From Bacteroidota bacterium (lineage in GTDB: Bacteria; Bacteroidota; Ignavibacteria; Ignavibacteriales; Ignavibacteriaceae): DNA of 47,430 bases. This document shows, in pieces, positions 36,844-46,063 of the stretch. Position 1 is the stretch's first letter; each line of letters starts with the position of its first letter. The stretch spans positions 1 to 47,430 of the forward strand of contig JAKAGZ010000017.1 of NCBI GenBank assembly GCA_021815365.1. Reading direction: 5' to 3'. A model generated the notes under the pieces. The model searched no databases and was not told the origin of the DNA. It worked only from the letters and a program-made list of their open reading frames with translations. The position numbers and the translations under genes are program-made.

Positions 36844-39099
36844 ATGAACACATTTGAAAATGATGTAATGGAAACAAGGTTATGGTTTTCAAGCCTGCGC
36901 TTCAAAGGGATAACACGTCTTTATTCACCTTCACAGGTTACTGCTCAGCGGGGTATAATTAAAAACGATTATACAATCGCAAGAGAAGCTGCAGAAAAGT
37001 TTTATGATAAATTAAGAGACCTGTTTAAAAGAAAAGAGCAGGTTACAACATTTGGACCCTATTCACCCGGGCAGGCAGTCACTATGAAACGAATAGGAAT
37101 TGATTGTATTTATTTAGGGGGCTGGGCTACATCGGCAAAAGGTTCTGTGAACGAAGACCCCGGGCCTGACTTAGCAAGTTATCCTCTCAGCCAGGTGCCT
37201 GATGAAGCCGCGGTAATAGTCAGAGCTTTATTGACTGCTGATAAGAATCAGCAATTTGCCAGGTTAAAAATGTCTGATGAAGAACAAAAAGAAAATCCCC
37301 CGGTAGATTATACTCCGTATATTATCGCAGATGCAGATACCGGTCACGGTGGTGATGCGCATGTGAGGAACCTGATCAGAAGATTTGTAGAAGCCGGGGT
37401 ACCGGGCTATCATATTGAAGATCAAAAACCTGGAACAAAAAAATGCGGGCATCAGGGCGGCAAAGTTTTAGTCCCGCAGGATGAGCAGATTAAAAGATTA
37501 AATGCAGCGCGTTTCCAGCTTGATATAATGAAAGTACCGGGAATAATTGTCGCAAGAACAGATGCTGAGGCAGCCAATCTTTTGGAAGGCAGGGGAGATG
37601 AACGTGATCAACCGTTTATTTTAGGAGCAACAAATAAAAATCTGCCGGCTTACAAAGTAACATATTTAGCTGTGCTAAAAAGATTTTATGATAACGGGCT
37701 TGATGAAATCAACGGGCACCTGTTATACAAAATATCTGAAGCAGCATACAATGAAGCATACCAGTGGCTGGAAAAAACAGGGGTGCTTCAGCAAACAGAT
37801 AAAATGATCTCTGAATTTAAAGCAAGTAAAAAAATAAATATAGAACCGGTATTCAACAAAGCTGTAGACAGGTTTCACGAAACGTGGGAACAGGAAGCCA
37901 AACTCATGACATTCGCCCAGGCTGTTGCAGAAAAAATCAGGTTCCATATTGAAGAAGGCATTAAGTTTGATTTATCTATTGAAGAATGGTTTGATTTTGC
38001 TAATCACGCCTCGCTTGATGATGGAGTTGAAAAATCAAAATCGCTTGGCTTAAATGTTACCTGGGATTGTGAATTGCCACGGACACCGGAAGGTTATTAT
38101 CAGATTCAGGGAGGAATAGATTATTCAATATCCAAATCACTGGCTGCTGCACCTTTTGCTGATATGCTCTGGATGGAAACTAAAACCGCAGACCTTTCAG
38201 AGGCAAGAAAGTTCGCAGATGCAATACATTCCGTTTACCCTGATAAAATGTTAGCATATAATCTTTCTCCTTCATTTAACTGGGACACAACAGGAATGAC
38301 GGATGATGAGATGCTTAATTTTCCTAAGGAGCTTGGTAAGTTAGGTTTTGTTTTTAATTTTATAACATACGGCGGGCACCAGATAGATGGACTTGCGGCA
38401 GAAGAATTTTCCACAGCACTGATGCAGGATGGTATGCTTGCACTTGCGAGGCTGCAGAGGAAATTCAGGCTGCTTAATTCGCCTTACCGAACACCGCAAA
38501 CCCTTGTCGGCGGTCCCCGTTCGGATGATGCTCTGACGGCAACTTCAGGACGCACTGCTACAACTAAAGCAATGGGCAAAGGTTCAACACAGACCCAGCA
38601 CCTGATGGAAACGGAAGTGCCTACTAAAGTTCTTGAAAAATGGCTGGTTGAATGGACAACGTACTACGGGTTTAAAGATAAATTATCAGTGGTCCTTCGC
38701 CCTCACACTGCCGGTGCTGATCTGCTTGAACTTTTTGTAGTTGATGGGGAAAAAGAAAAAGTAGCCGGGATAATTTTTGCGACAATACATGACAGAAGGC
38801 ATAGAAGCATTATCTCAGTAAGAGACCAAACTACTTATAAATTAGAATTCCGGCAAAAGAGGCTTATGACACTGATACATTTGTTCCTTATCCACAGGTA
38901 CAAGGCTGTGTCAATTCATTATGTAACACCTACTGATGATAACAATAAACAAGCTGATAGAATGAAGAAGTCCGGTATTTACGAAGAGGTTAATACAGAA
39001 ATCGGCGATATAATTGTTGCTGCTGTAAATGTAAAAAAAATTACGAGCCTGCTTCAGAATAACGGAAACGAATTGAGGAATCTGATCTCTAAAAACTAA
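36844..39099 (+). CDS. aceA: Isocitrate lyase, long ICL2 type
   Basis: 751 residues with a good GGAGG ribosome site. The lyase signature KKCGHQGGK lies at residues 199-207 with catalytic Cys201; '[12 protein letters not shown]' and 'VPGYHIEDQ' surround the metal site. The length and the Gln in KKCGHQGGK match the ICL2 class, as in mycobacterial Icl2 of about 766 residues, rather than the approximately 430-residue AceA. In that class the C-terminal domain binds acetyl-CoA and raises activity; the tail here from about residue 600 ([18 protein letters not shown]...) is probably its counterpart. It splits isocitrate to succinate and glyoxylate. Confidence 0.92.
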   Translation: MNTFENDVMETRLWFSSLRFKGITRLYSPSQVTAQRGIIKNDYTIAREAAEKFYDKLRDLFKRKEQVTTFGPYSPGQAVTMKRIGIDCIYLGGWATSAKGSVNEDPGPDLASYPLSQVPDEAAVIVRALLTADKNQQFARLKMSDEEQKENPPVDYTPYIIADADTGHGGDAHVRNLIRRFVEAGVPGYHIEDQKPGTKKCGHQGGKVLVPQDEQIKRLNAARFQLDIMKVPGIIVARTDAEAANLLEGRGDERDQPFILGATNKNLPAYKVTYLAVLKRFYDNGLDEINGHLLYKISEAAYNEAYQWLEKTGVLQQTDKMISEFKASKKINIEPVFNKAVDRFHETWEQEAKLMTFAQAVAEKIRFHIEEGIKFDLSIEEWFDFANHASLDDGVEKSKSLGLNVTWDCELPRTPEGYYQIQGGIDYSISKSLAAAPFADMLWMETKTADLSEARKFADAIHSVYPDKMLAYNLSPSFNWDTTGMTDDEMLNFPKELGKLGFVFNFITYGGHQIDGLAAEEFSTALMQDGMLALARLQRKFRLLNSPYRTPQTLVGGPRSDDALTATSGRTATTKAMGKGSTQTQHLMETEVPTKVLEKWLVEWTTYYGFKDKLSVVLRPHTAGADLLELFVVDGEKEKVAGIIFATIHDRRHRSIISVRDQTTYKLEFRQKRLMTLIHLFLIHRYKAVSIHYVTPTDDNNKQADRMKKSGIYEEVNTEIGDIIVAAVNVKKITSLLQNNGNELRNLISKN

Positions 39100-39124
39100 G
39101 AGATCTTTTTAAAAATATAATCAG

Positions 39125-40645
39125 GTGAGATTTAATTTAGTGAACGATCATTTTGTATATGATTGGATAGAAAGGTGGGCTCAGTATTCACCTCATAAAG
39201 TAATCTTTAAGGATTATCAATCGCAGAAAAGCTGGACGTACTCTGAATTTAATAAAAGAACAAATGCTGTTGCCTTATTCCTTTTGAACGATCTGAAATT
39301 AAAGAAGGGAGATCGAATCGCAATTTATTCATTTAACAGGCCAGAGCATGTATTCCTTTTTTTTGCTTGTGTTAAAAGCGGAATAATTTTTGTTCCTTTA
39401 AATTTTAGATTAGCGCCTTCTGAGATAGATGTTTTGTTGTATGATTCGCAGCCCTCAGTGCTTATATATGAAGAAGCATTTCAGGAAAAAATTAATAAGC
39501 TAAAATTTACCAGCGAAGCTGTGAAGCTGGTTGGTACAAATTTATTTTGCGATTTCCTGCACGGAAAGATTGCTGATAAAGAGTTCAAAGAAACAACGCC
39601 GATATTTGAGAAAGACATTGTGATGATATTATATACTTCGGGAACGACTGGTATTCCTAAAGGGGTAATGATAAATCATAGGATGCTTTTCTGGAACTCA
39701 ATTAATACTGAAATCCGTTTGAACATTACTTCAGAAGATCACACACAAAATTATGCGCCTTTTTTTCATACCGGTGCGTGGAATGTTTTGCTGACCCCAT
39801 TTGTTCATCACGGTGCCTCGATAACACTACTGCCGTATTTTGATCCTGATCTTATTTTGAAATTATTCCAGGAGGAAAAAACGACAATCTTTTTCGGTGT
39901 TCCCACCATGCTGCAAATGATTGCTGAATCGTCTTTATTTGAACAGACCGATTTTTCTTCAGTAAGATACGCAGTTGTAGGCGGCGCGCCTATGCCGGTT
40001 TCACTTATAAATAAATGGCACGATAAAGGTGTGTTTATCAGGCAGGGCTACGGCTTAACAGAAGTTGGACCAAATTGTTTTTCACTGCACCAGGATGATG
40101 CAAAAAGAAAAATCGGTTCCATCGGGTTTCCGAATTTTTATATCTCTGCTAAAATTACAGATGAGAATGGGAAAGAATGTCAGGCTAATGCAGTTGGGGA
40201 GCTATGTTTAAAATCACCGGTGGTTACTCCCGGTTATTGGAATAAACCTGAAGAAACTGAAAAGACAATAATAGATGGCTGGTTTCATACCGGCGATATG
40301 GTGCGGAGAGATAGTGAAGGATATTTTTATGTAGTCGACAGGAAGAAAAATATGTACATCTCCGGCGGTGAAAATGTTTATCCCGCTGAAATAGAAACAG
40401 TTTTAAGAATGCATCCGGGTATAAAGGATTCTGCAGTTATAGGCGTACCCGATGAAAAGTGGGGCGAAGTTGGTAAAGCATTTATAATTTTGAATGATGC
40501 TCAGACAACAGAGAAAGATATAATTCAATTCTGTATTGAAAAGCTTGCTAAATATAAAATACCAAAATACGTTCAGTTTGTAACTGAGCTTCCCAGAAAT
40601 GAAGCAGGAAAATTAGACAGGAAGAGATTACAGGAGATAAATTAA
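39125..40645 (+). CDS. AMP-dependent acyl-CoA synthetase/ligase
   Basis: About 506 residues from GTG 39125; GTG 39140 is an alternative, since AGGTGAG at 39123-39129 could be its ribosome site. ANL-superfamily motifs are complete: P-loop 'MILYTSGTTGIPKG', 'GYGLTEVGPN', 'FHTGDMVRRDSEGYFYVVDRKK', the hinge 'ISGGENVYPAEIE', and catalytic Lys in 'LPRNEAGKLDRKRL'. It activates a carboxylic acid to acyl-CoA. Chain length cannot be read by eye, but the overall style is medium- or long-chain acyl-CoA ligase. It lies in the operon directly after isocitrate lyase. Confidence 0.92.
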   Translation: MRFNLVNDHFVYDWIERWAQYSPHKVIFKDYQSQKSWTYSEFNKRTNAVALFLLNDLKLKKGDRIAIYSFNRPEHVFLFFACVKSGIIFVPLNFRLAPSEIDVLLYDSQPSVLIYEEAFQEKINKLKFTSEAVKLVGTNLFCDFLHGKIADKEFKETTPIFEKDIVMILYTSGTTGIPKGVMINHRMLFWNSINTEIRLNITSEDHTQNYAPFFHTGAWNVLLTPFVHHGASITLLPYFDPDLILKLFQEEKTTIFFGVPTMLQMIAESSLFEQTDFSSVRYAVVGGAPMPVSLINKWHDKGVFIRQGYGLTEVGPNCFSLHQDDAKRKIGSIGFPNFYISAKITDENGKECQANAVGELCLKSPVVTPGYWNKPEETEKTIIDGWFHTGDMVRRDSEGYFYVVDRKKNMYISGGENVYPAEIETVLRMHPGIKDSAVIGVPDEKWGEVGKAFIILNDAQTTEKDIIQFCIEKLAKYKIPKYVQFVTELPRNEAGKLDRKRLQEIN

Positions 40646-40660
40646 GCCTGGTATTTAAAT

Positions 40661-41608
40661 ATGAAAAAAAATTTTCTCATCGCTGCAGTTTGTATTTCGA
40701 TATTCAATATTATTTTAATTGCACAGGATAATAACAGAATGAAATTTGAATTCAGTGATATTGATTATGGCTTTTCAACAAAGTCAATTTTGAATGACCC
40801 TGCAATATCATATATAGATACAGGCAAGGGGGAAAATACAATTGTCCTTGTTCATGGCTTAGGTAGCAACGCTGGTTTTTGGCGTTATAATATTCCTGAA
40901 TTATCAAAATCAAACCGTGTCATAGCTGTTGATCTGCCCGGGTATGGAAAATCTTCTAAAGACGATTATCCTTATAATATGTCTTTTTTCTCTGAAGCAC
41001 TGAAAAGATTTTTTGATGAATTAAAGTTAAAAAATTTTTACCTGGCAGGTCATTCGATGGGCGGGCAAGTGTGCATTACGTTTGCTTTAGCACACCCTGA
41101 ATATATTAAAAAATTAATTCTCATCAGCCCTGCGGGAATTGAATCGTTTAACCAGGCTGAATCAAATCTTTTAAAAAATGTTTTTACGCCGGAAAATATC
41201 AGGCTGTCAAACAAAGAGACAATAATAAAAAATATAAGCAATAATTTTTTTAGCTGGGATGGAAAATACAACTGGATTGTTGAAGAAAGAATTAAAATAA
41301 TTTCAGCAAAAGATTTTGATCTTTATGCTGAGGCTATTGCGAAAAGTGTTGCAGGTATGCTTGATGAACCGACAAACAATTTCCTCAAAAATATTTCAAT
41401 GCCAGTGCTGATTATATATGGAGAAAAAGACAACCTGATCCCCAACAAATATTTTCATCCCGGTCTCTCAACAGGGACATTGTTTAAGACAGGTGCTGAC
41501 CAAATAAAAAATTGCATTTTAATCCCTGTAAAAAATGCAGGTCATTTGGTATACATAGAAAATCCTGCTGAAGTAAACAGAATAATTCTGAATTTTATCA
41601 GGAATTAA
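40661..41608 (+). CDS. Alpha/beta hydrolase, exported
   Basis: 315 residues. An N-terminal hydrophobic signal (MKKNFLIAAVCISIFNIILIAQ) suggests export to the periplasm. Oxyanion motif 'LVHGLGSNAGFW', nucleophile Ser in 'AGHSMGGQ', Asp in 'YGEKDNLIP' and His in 'NAGHLVYIENP' make a complete triad. Closely related to the next gene, which lacks a signal. An esterase role is likely. Confidence 0.9.
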   Translation: MKKNFLIAAVCISIFNIILIAQDNNRMKFEFSDIDYGFSTKSILNDPAISYIDTGKGENTIVLVHGLGSNAGFWRYNIPELSKSNRVIAVDLPGYGKSSKDDYPYNMSFFSEALKRFFDELKLKNFYLAGHSMGGQVCITFALAHPEYIKKLILISPAGIESFNQAESNLLKNVFTPENIRLSNKETIIKNISNNFFSWDGKYNWIVEERIKIISAKDFDLYAEAIAKSVAGMLDEPTNNFLKNISMPVLIIYGEKDNLIPNKYFHPGLSTGTLFKTGADQIKNCILIPVKNAGHLVYIENPAEVNRIILNFIRN

Positions 41609-41612
41609 TTAA

Positions 41613-42500
41613 ATGGAATTTTCTGATCTCTCTTATCCATATTCAGTAAAAAAAATCAGTCTCTCTAATAACATCACTTTAGCTTTTGCCGATGAAGGAA
41701 TCGGAGGCGAGACAATTCTTTTCATACACGGATTGGCAAGCTATATGCCTGCGTGGAAGAAAAATGTTTATAAATTAAAAAATAATTTCAGATGTTTGGC
41801 AATAGATTTACCGGGATACGGGAAGTCCAGCAAAGGCGATTATCCTGTTTCGATGGATTTCTATTCTGATATTATAATCAATTTCATTGACAAACTTAAT
41901 CTCAAAGAAGTTGTTTTGGCAGGTCACTCTATGGGAGGACACATTTCAATTTTTACTGCATTAAAGTACCCGGAAAGAATTTCGTCCTTAATACATGCTT
42001 CGCCTGCAGGGTTCGAAACATTTACAGAAAGTGAAGCAAAGTTTCTCAAAGAAACTATGACTACAGAAGTTCTGATAAACAATCCGGTTGAGCAATTGAA
42101 GAAAAATGTCCAGGTAAATTTTTACAGGATGCCTGCTGATGCAGAATTTATGATTGAAGACAGGATTGCGATAAGAGATTCGATTGATTTTATTTCGTAC
42201 TGCAGAACGGTAACTAAATCTCTGCACGCAATGCTCGATCAGCCGGTGTTTGATGATTTAAGTAAAATCCGGCAGCCAGTATTAATCCTTTACGGCGAAA
42301 ACGATTTGCTGATCCCATTCAGGGAAATACATAAAGAGCTGACCACATTAAAAGTTGCAATGTCTGGTAAAGAAAAAATACCAAATTCTGAATTAGTTAT
42401 GTTTCCCGAATGCGGGCACTTTCTTCCTTTTGAAAAGCCGGATGAGTTTAACAACGAAGTAGAAAAATTTCTTTTTAAAAAAAGAGAGTATTTATTTTAA
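41613..42500 (+). CDS. Alpha/beta hydrolase, cytoplasmic paralogue
   Basis: 295 residues without a signal peptide, starting four bases after the previous stop. Triad motifs 'FIHGLASYMPAW', 'AGHSMGGH', 'YGENDLLIPF' and 'ECGHFLPFEKP' are complete. 'IDLPGYGKSSKGDYPVSMDFYS' matches its neighbour strongly, so the two arose by tandem duplication and differ mainly in location. Last gene of the operon; its final nine bases overlap the convergent GH16 gene. Confidence 0.9.
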   Translation: MEFSDLSYPYSVKKISLSNNITLAFADEGIGGETILFIHGLASYMPAWKKNVYKLKNNFRCLAIDLPGYGKSSKGDYPVSMDFYSDIIINFIDKLNLKEVVLAGHSMGGHISIFTALKYPERISSLIHASPAGFETFTESEAKFLKETMTTEVLINNPVEQLKKNVQVNFYRMPADAEFMIEDRIAIRDSIDFISYCRTVTKSLHAMLDQPVFDDLSKIRQPVLILYGENDLLIPFREIHKELTTLKVAMSGKEKIPNSELVMFPECGHFLPFEKPDEFNNEVEKFLFKKREYLF

Positions 42501-43433
42501 ACTTTGTGAACTTACGCTGACCTGCTTAACACTTGTAATACCATAAAAGGATTTTTCCGTTGAATACCCAAGCCAGTTATAGCCAGCCCAGGTATTAATT
42601 TTTAACGGACATTCTTTTTGCGGAATAACTTTTGTGTGTTTTACAATAAATACATCATCAATATAAAAATCAATTTCGTTTTCCTTCCAGGTAAAAGAAT
42701 ATTTATGAAATTCTTTTGTGTATTTTTCATCGAGCTGAATGCCGTGAGATTCACGCTGTCTTTGATCCCAAGCACCCGGGTCAGCAGCGCAGGGATTTCC
42801 CTTATAACCCCAGGGATTCAGCGCTCTTGTCCACGAAGTAAAATAAGCGAACAATTTTCCTCTGAGCGAAGGATCGGCATTGGGTCCATATTTTACAACT
42901 TCAATATCTATTTCATTATTGTTCTTACAATAGGAAGCGTTGTTAGTATTTTCATCTATGCGATGGACGAAAAAGGCAGAAACTATTCCGTCTTTATCAG
43001 TTGGTCTCATAATTATGCTGTAAGTGTAACCATCTTTTGGGCTGAACATTTTTCCGGTATATGTTACCTGCGAGCCGGTTTCATCAATACATCCTGTAGT
43101 TTCGATTTTGTTGAAAGCAGCTCGCAGGGTTAAAACTCCTTTACCGATCGTAACATCATTCGGAGAGAAAGAAGCGTTCTCGAATAATTCGCGGGCTTTG
43201 GATTTTCTCTTTTCCCAATTGAGAAGGTTAGAAAATGATTCTGATAAAATATCTCCTTTGCATTCAGTCACAGGCTTGTGACTGAAAATTCCCGGCAGCA
43301 TAACAGTCAGGTCATTTGAAGGGTTACATTCTTTTGTATGTTTTTCAGAAAGGTTTTTCATTTTAGTATTTCTTGCAGGGTGCATAATTAAAAAGACCGG
43401 CAAAAGTAAAAAAGAAAACAAAATAAGTTTCAT
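42492..43433 (-). CDS. GH16-family glucanase (laminarinase/lichenase-like), exported
   Basis: 313 residues; GGAGAA precedes the ATG. Signal peptide (about 1-20). The concanavalin-like GH16 fold carries the catalytic signature E174-I-D176-I-E178 (ExDxE) after a Cys/Asn-rich stretch. 'HKYSFTWKENEIDFYIDD' and 'KINTWAG' are typical of the family. There is no T9SS sorting domain or CBM. It would cut beta-1,3- or beta-1,3/1,4-glucan in the periplasm or outside the cell. It is convergent with the hydrolase operon and overlaps it by nine bases, with no room for a terminator between them. Confidence 0.87.
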   Translation of the reverse strand: MKLILFSFLLLPVFLIMHPARNTKMKNLSEKHTKECNPSNDLTVMLPGIFSHKPVTECKGDILSESFSNLLNWEKRKSKARELFENASFSPNDVTIGKGVLTLRAAFNKIETTGCIDETGSQVTYTGKMFSPKDGYTYSIIMRPTDKDGIVSAFFVHRIDENTNNASYCKNNNEIDIEVVKYGPNADPSLRGKLFAYFTSWTRALNPWGYKGNPCAADPGAWDQRQRESHGIQLDEKYTKEFHKYSFTWKENEIDFYIDDVFIVKHTKVIPQKECPLKINTWAGYNWLGYSTEKSFYGITSVKQVSVSSQSLK

Positions 43434-43556
43434 TAATTTTCTCCACAGAGTGTTAATTTTTGTTTAAGTGCCAGGTTCAAATTAGTAAAAATTTGCTAAT
43501 TATCGGTTACTGATGTTACGTAATAATTTGATTTTTTACTGAACTTACACAGAAAG

Positions 43557-43653
43557 AGAGATGACATCTTTTGCTTCTAAAAAATATACCGATAAAAACA
43601 GCATTACTTCCGAAAAAATAAATATCTATTCTTTTATAAAAGATGTCATCTCT
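43557..43653. repeat. 16-bp inverted repeat pair with palindromic cores, MITE-like
   Basis: AGAGATGACATCTTTT (43557-43572) and its exact reverse complement (43638-43653) enclose 65 AT-rich bases. Each arm has a self-complementary core (GATG-A-CATC, GATG-T-CATC), and TTGCTTC follows near both, so the arms can also be read as direct repeats. No transposase and no clear target-site duplication. Confidence 0.65.
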
Positions 43654-43844
43654 TGCTTCGTTACAATTATATACTGACACATTTCTATACATTATCTTAT
43701 ATCAATTCAGTTTACAGAAGATGAACCTTGTATAAAATCAAAATTTGTAATTTTTCATACGGAAATTGTCTGGCATAGAATTAGGATTTTTTATTATAGT
43801 GGAAGCGATTCCCGATAACTCCTTAACTAAATTGTTATAGGCAT

Positions 43845-43872
43845 AGGCGGCAAAAACAGCCGCCTTTTTTTA
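43845..43872 (+). terminator. Orphan intrinsic terminator
   Basis: GGCGGC (43846-43851), loop AAAAACA, GCCGCC (43859-43864), then seven T's. It is a strong plus-strand terminator, but the nearest upstream plus-strand gene ended at 42500, so it may close a small non-coding RNA started within 43440-43840 or guard the next gene. Confidence 0.85.
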
Positions 43873-43949
43873 TTGGCATTTTATCTCCAGTTTTCCGATA
43901 ATTACCTGCATTTGAAAAATTAAGTCAGAATTTATTTTTGGAGTAATAT

Positions 43950-44162
43950 ATGAGAAAAAGGAAATCCATAAAATTATTTTTACAGCTTTTAACTATTACG
44001 AGCCTCTTTATCTCAATGAGCTTTTCATTCGATAAAATAGGTATTCACTGGTTCTGGGAAAGCAACCCGGTGGTATCACTGGTTTTCTTGTTTATCGGAC
44101 TTATAACCGGTTACTTCTGGCTGCGTCTTGTGATGAATTTAAGCAACGGTGACGATCAATAA
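43950..44162 (+). CDS. Small hypothetical membrane protein
   Basis: 70 residues with GGAG nine bases before ATG 43950. Two hydrophobic segments (about 10-27 and 40-62), a basic start (MRKRKSIK) and an acidic end (SNGDDQ). No family recognised. The ribosome site and clean membrane pattern support a real gene. Confidence 0.6.
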   Translation: MRKRKSIKLFLQLLTITSLFISMSFSFDKIGIHWFWESNPVVSLVFLFIGLITGYFWLRLVMNLSNGDDQ

Positions 44163-44471
44163 ACCGGGGCATCTGAAGAACTACGTACTGAATTCGATAT
44201 GTGAGTGAAAGTTTATGATATAAATTTGCACAGAACAAAATAATCAGCCTGTTAATAACAATAAAATCACGCCTTGCTTTTCAGCTTATGCATGAAAAAT
44301 GTGACAAAGCTTTGGTCATAATCATTACACACGCTGAATGTTCCGAAATATATTCTTTGGAAGATATTGCTTTATTTTAAATTGGTGCGGCGCGGTCACA
44401 ATAAAATGTGGGTACGTACTGTAAGAGAAGATTCACTGAATGTTACAATTAAAAAATGATCTTATGATTAA
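44163..44471. other. Intergenic region, 309 bp, possible coding remnant
   Basis: No intact gene. A short plus-strand run near 44263-44364 reads 'FQLMHEKCDKALVIIITHAEC...' to a stop with no start or ribosome site; it may be a decayed fragment but no family is clear. The word TACGTACTG occurs twice (near 44183 and 44413). Confidence 0.3.
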
Positions 44472-45713
44472 CTACGCCGGAATTTCTTCAACGTAATCGA
44501 GATTCTTTCCGTAGGTCTCTTCAAGATTATAAAGAGAAATAAACGTAATGATCAGAATTATGATCGCAACAATAAGCGCTGAGTTTATTATCCCGAACGA
44601 TTTCTTAAAATATTCAAAAGCAAATGTGATCGGTATTACAGATCCCCTGATAAAATTAGGTACTGTTGTTGTAACAGTAGCTCTTAAATTTGTGCCGAAA
44701 TTTTCCGCACCGATAGTCACAAAAACTGCCCAGTAACCGACAGCCAAACCCAGCAGCAGGCATAAGAAATAAAATTCTGCTGTGCTTAAACCACGAAGGT
44801 ATAAATAAAATGAAACGAGGAGAAAAGTTGATGATATAAAAATCAACAGAATTTTCTTACGGCTTCTCATCCACTGGCTTAAAAAGCCGCTGACAAAATC
44901 CCCGATTATCAAACCAATATAGGTGAACATAATTGACTTGCCTGCAGCTATATCTCCGCTTACTCCTAAAACTTTTCCGAATTCCGGTGAAAAAGTTATC
45001 AGCACTCCAATAACAAACCAGATCGGCAACCCGATTAAAATGCAGTTAATATATTTAAAGAACCTTTCTTTTGATGTGAACAATTGGAAAAAATTTCCTT
45101 TGGAGATATCCTGGTTTGCAATAGATTTATAAATACCCGACTCAAACATTTTAAGGCGCAGCAGCAGTAGCAGTAAACCGAGTATACCCCCGATTATGTA
45201 AGCCGTCTGCCATGAAAAGTTTTCTCCTACAATAGCTGCAACGATTGCACCCGAAACACCAATAGCAGCAATGATCGCTGTGCCGTAACCGCGCAGTTCC
45301 TTTGGTAGAAGCTCGCTTACAAGTGTAACAGCAGCTCCTAATTCACCGGCAAGCCCAAGCCCTGCAATAAAACGAAGCAAGCCGTATACCGGTACCGACG
45401 TCACGAATGCATTAGCAATATTAGCCACAGAATATAAAAAGATAGATGCGAAAAGAACTGACACCCTGCCTTTTTTGTCGCCAAGGACTCCCCACAATAT
45501 CCCTCCAAGCAGCATACCAGCCATTTGAAGCTGCAGAAGAAGAATCCCCACATCAATCAACTTATCCTGCGGAACTCCTAATGAAGTAAGGCTGCTGACC
45601 CTGACGATCCCGAACAGGATCAAATCGTAAATATCAACAAAATATCCCAGCGAGGAGACTAAAACAGATGTGTTAAAAAACAGAGCTGCTAATTCTTTCT
45701 TTTCAATTTTCAT
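44472..45713 (-). CDS. MFS transporter, MHS/sugar-porter-like
   Basis: 413 residues, 12 membrane helices. The loop-2 motif 'GVLGDKKGRVSVLF' and 'RFIAGLGLAGELGAAVTLVSELLP-KELRG' place it in the metabolite:H+ symporter (MHS/ProP-like) group of the major facilitator superfamily. The substrate is unknown; MHS members carry dicarboxylates, osmolytes or aromatic acids. It stands alone on the minus strand. Confidence 0.88.
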   Translation of the reverse strand: MKIEKKELAALFFNTSVLVSSLGYFVDIYDLILFGIVRVSSLTSLGVPQDKLIDVGILLLQLQMAGMLLGGILWGVLGDKKGRVSVLFASIFLYSVANIANAFVTSVPVYGLLRFIAGLGLAGELGAAVTLVSELLPKELRGYGTAIIAAIGVSGAIVAAIVGENFSWQTAYIIGGILGLLLLLLRLKMFESGIYKSIANQDISKGNFFQLFTSKERFFKYINCILIGLPIWFVIGVLITFSPEFGKVLGVSGDIAAGKSIMFTYIGLIIGDFVSGFLSQWMRSRKKILLIFISSTFLLVSFYLYLRGLSTAEFYFLCLLLGLAVGYWAVFVTIGAENFGTNLRATVTTTVPNFIRGSVIPITFAFEYFKKSFGIINSALIVAIIILIITFISLYNLEETYGKNLDYVEEIPA

Positions 45714-46063
45714 AATAATTTGGCTGATATTTGAAAGTTAATGTTTTTTAAAAAGATTTCATTTTTATCTGCTGAATAACTTAAATAAAAAAATTTACAT
45801 TTGGAAAAATAAATTTTTATTGCAAATAGTTGAACTTTGTATTAGCTTGTTTGCGGGCAATTAGATTCTTTCATCATTTTAAAATATTTTCTGTTGCGTC
45901 TGCAACTAAATGATTGTACAAATATCAAAGTTTTGTTCAGTTGCAGCTCGTCAGAGTCCGTTTGACTCTATCGGAGTCTAACGACCGACACTGTGCCCTT
46001 CCATTTATTAAAAGACAAAGTTGGAAGGGCACTAGCTATCTAAAATCATTATCGAGGGAAAAA
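45714..46063. promoter_or_regulatory. Divergent intergenic region with tandem hairpins before the permease
   Basis: 350 bases, no gene. Three hairpins lie in a row on the permease side. GTTGC/GCAAC is at 45893-45897 with 45902-45906. A 12-position stem with two mismatches pairs CGTCAGAGTCCG (45949-45960) with CGGAGTCTAACG (45972-45983). A perfect 11-bp stem pairs GTGCCCTTCCA (45993-46003) with TGGAAGGGCAC (46022-46032). No U-tract follows. They could form an mRNA leader for the permease or a dispersed repeat element. Confidence 0.55.

Larger units (their letters stand above)
43434..43949. other. Intergenic region, 516 bp, with inverted repeat and orphan terminator
   Basis: No protein gene seen. 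It holds the 16-bp inverted repeat element (43557-43653) and a terminator (43845-43872) with no gene ahead of it in that direction. A phrase TGGCATAGAATTAGGA near 43772 resembles a sigma-54 -24 box, but its -12 part is poor. Confidence 0.5.

Noticed and set aside
42618-43133. Plus-strand open frame of 171 codons inside the GH16 gene
   Set aside because: It is antisense to a gene with an intact ExDxE motif and has no ribosome site or family pattern.
43772-43788. Sigma-54 promoter (TGGCATAGAATTAGGA)
   Set aside because: The -24 part is fair but the -12 GC element is replaced by GG, and no activator site is visible.
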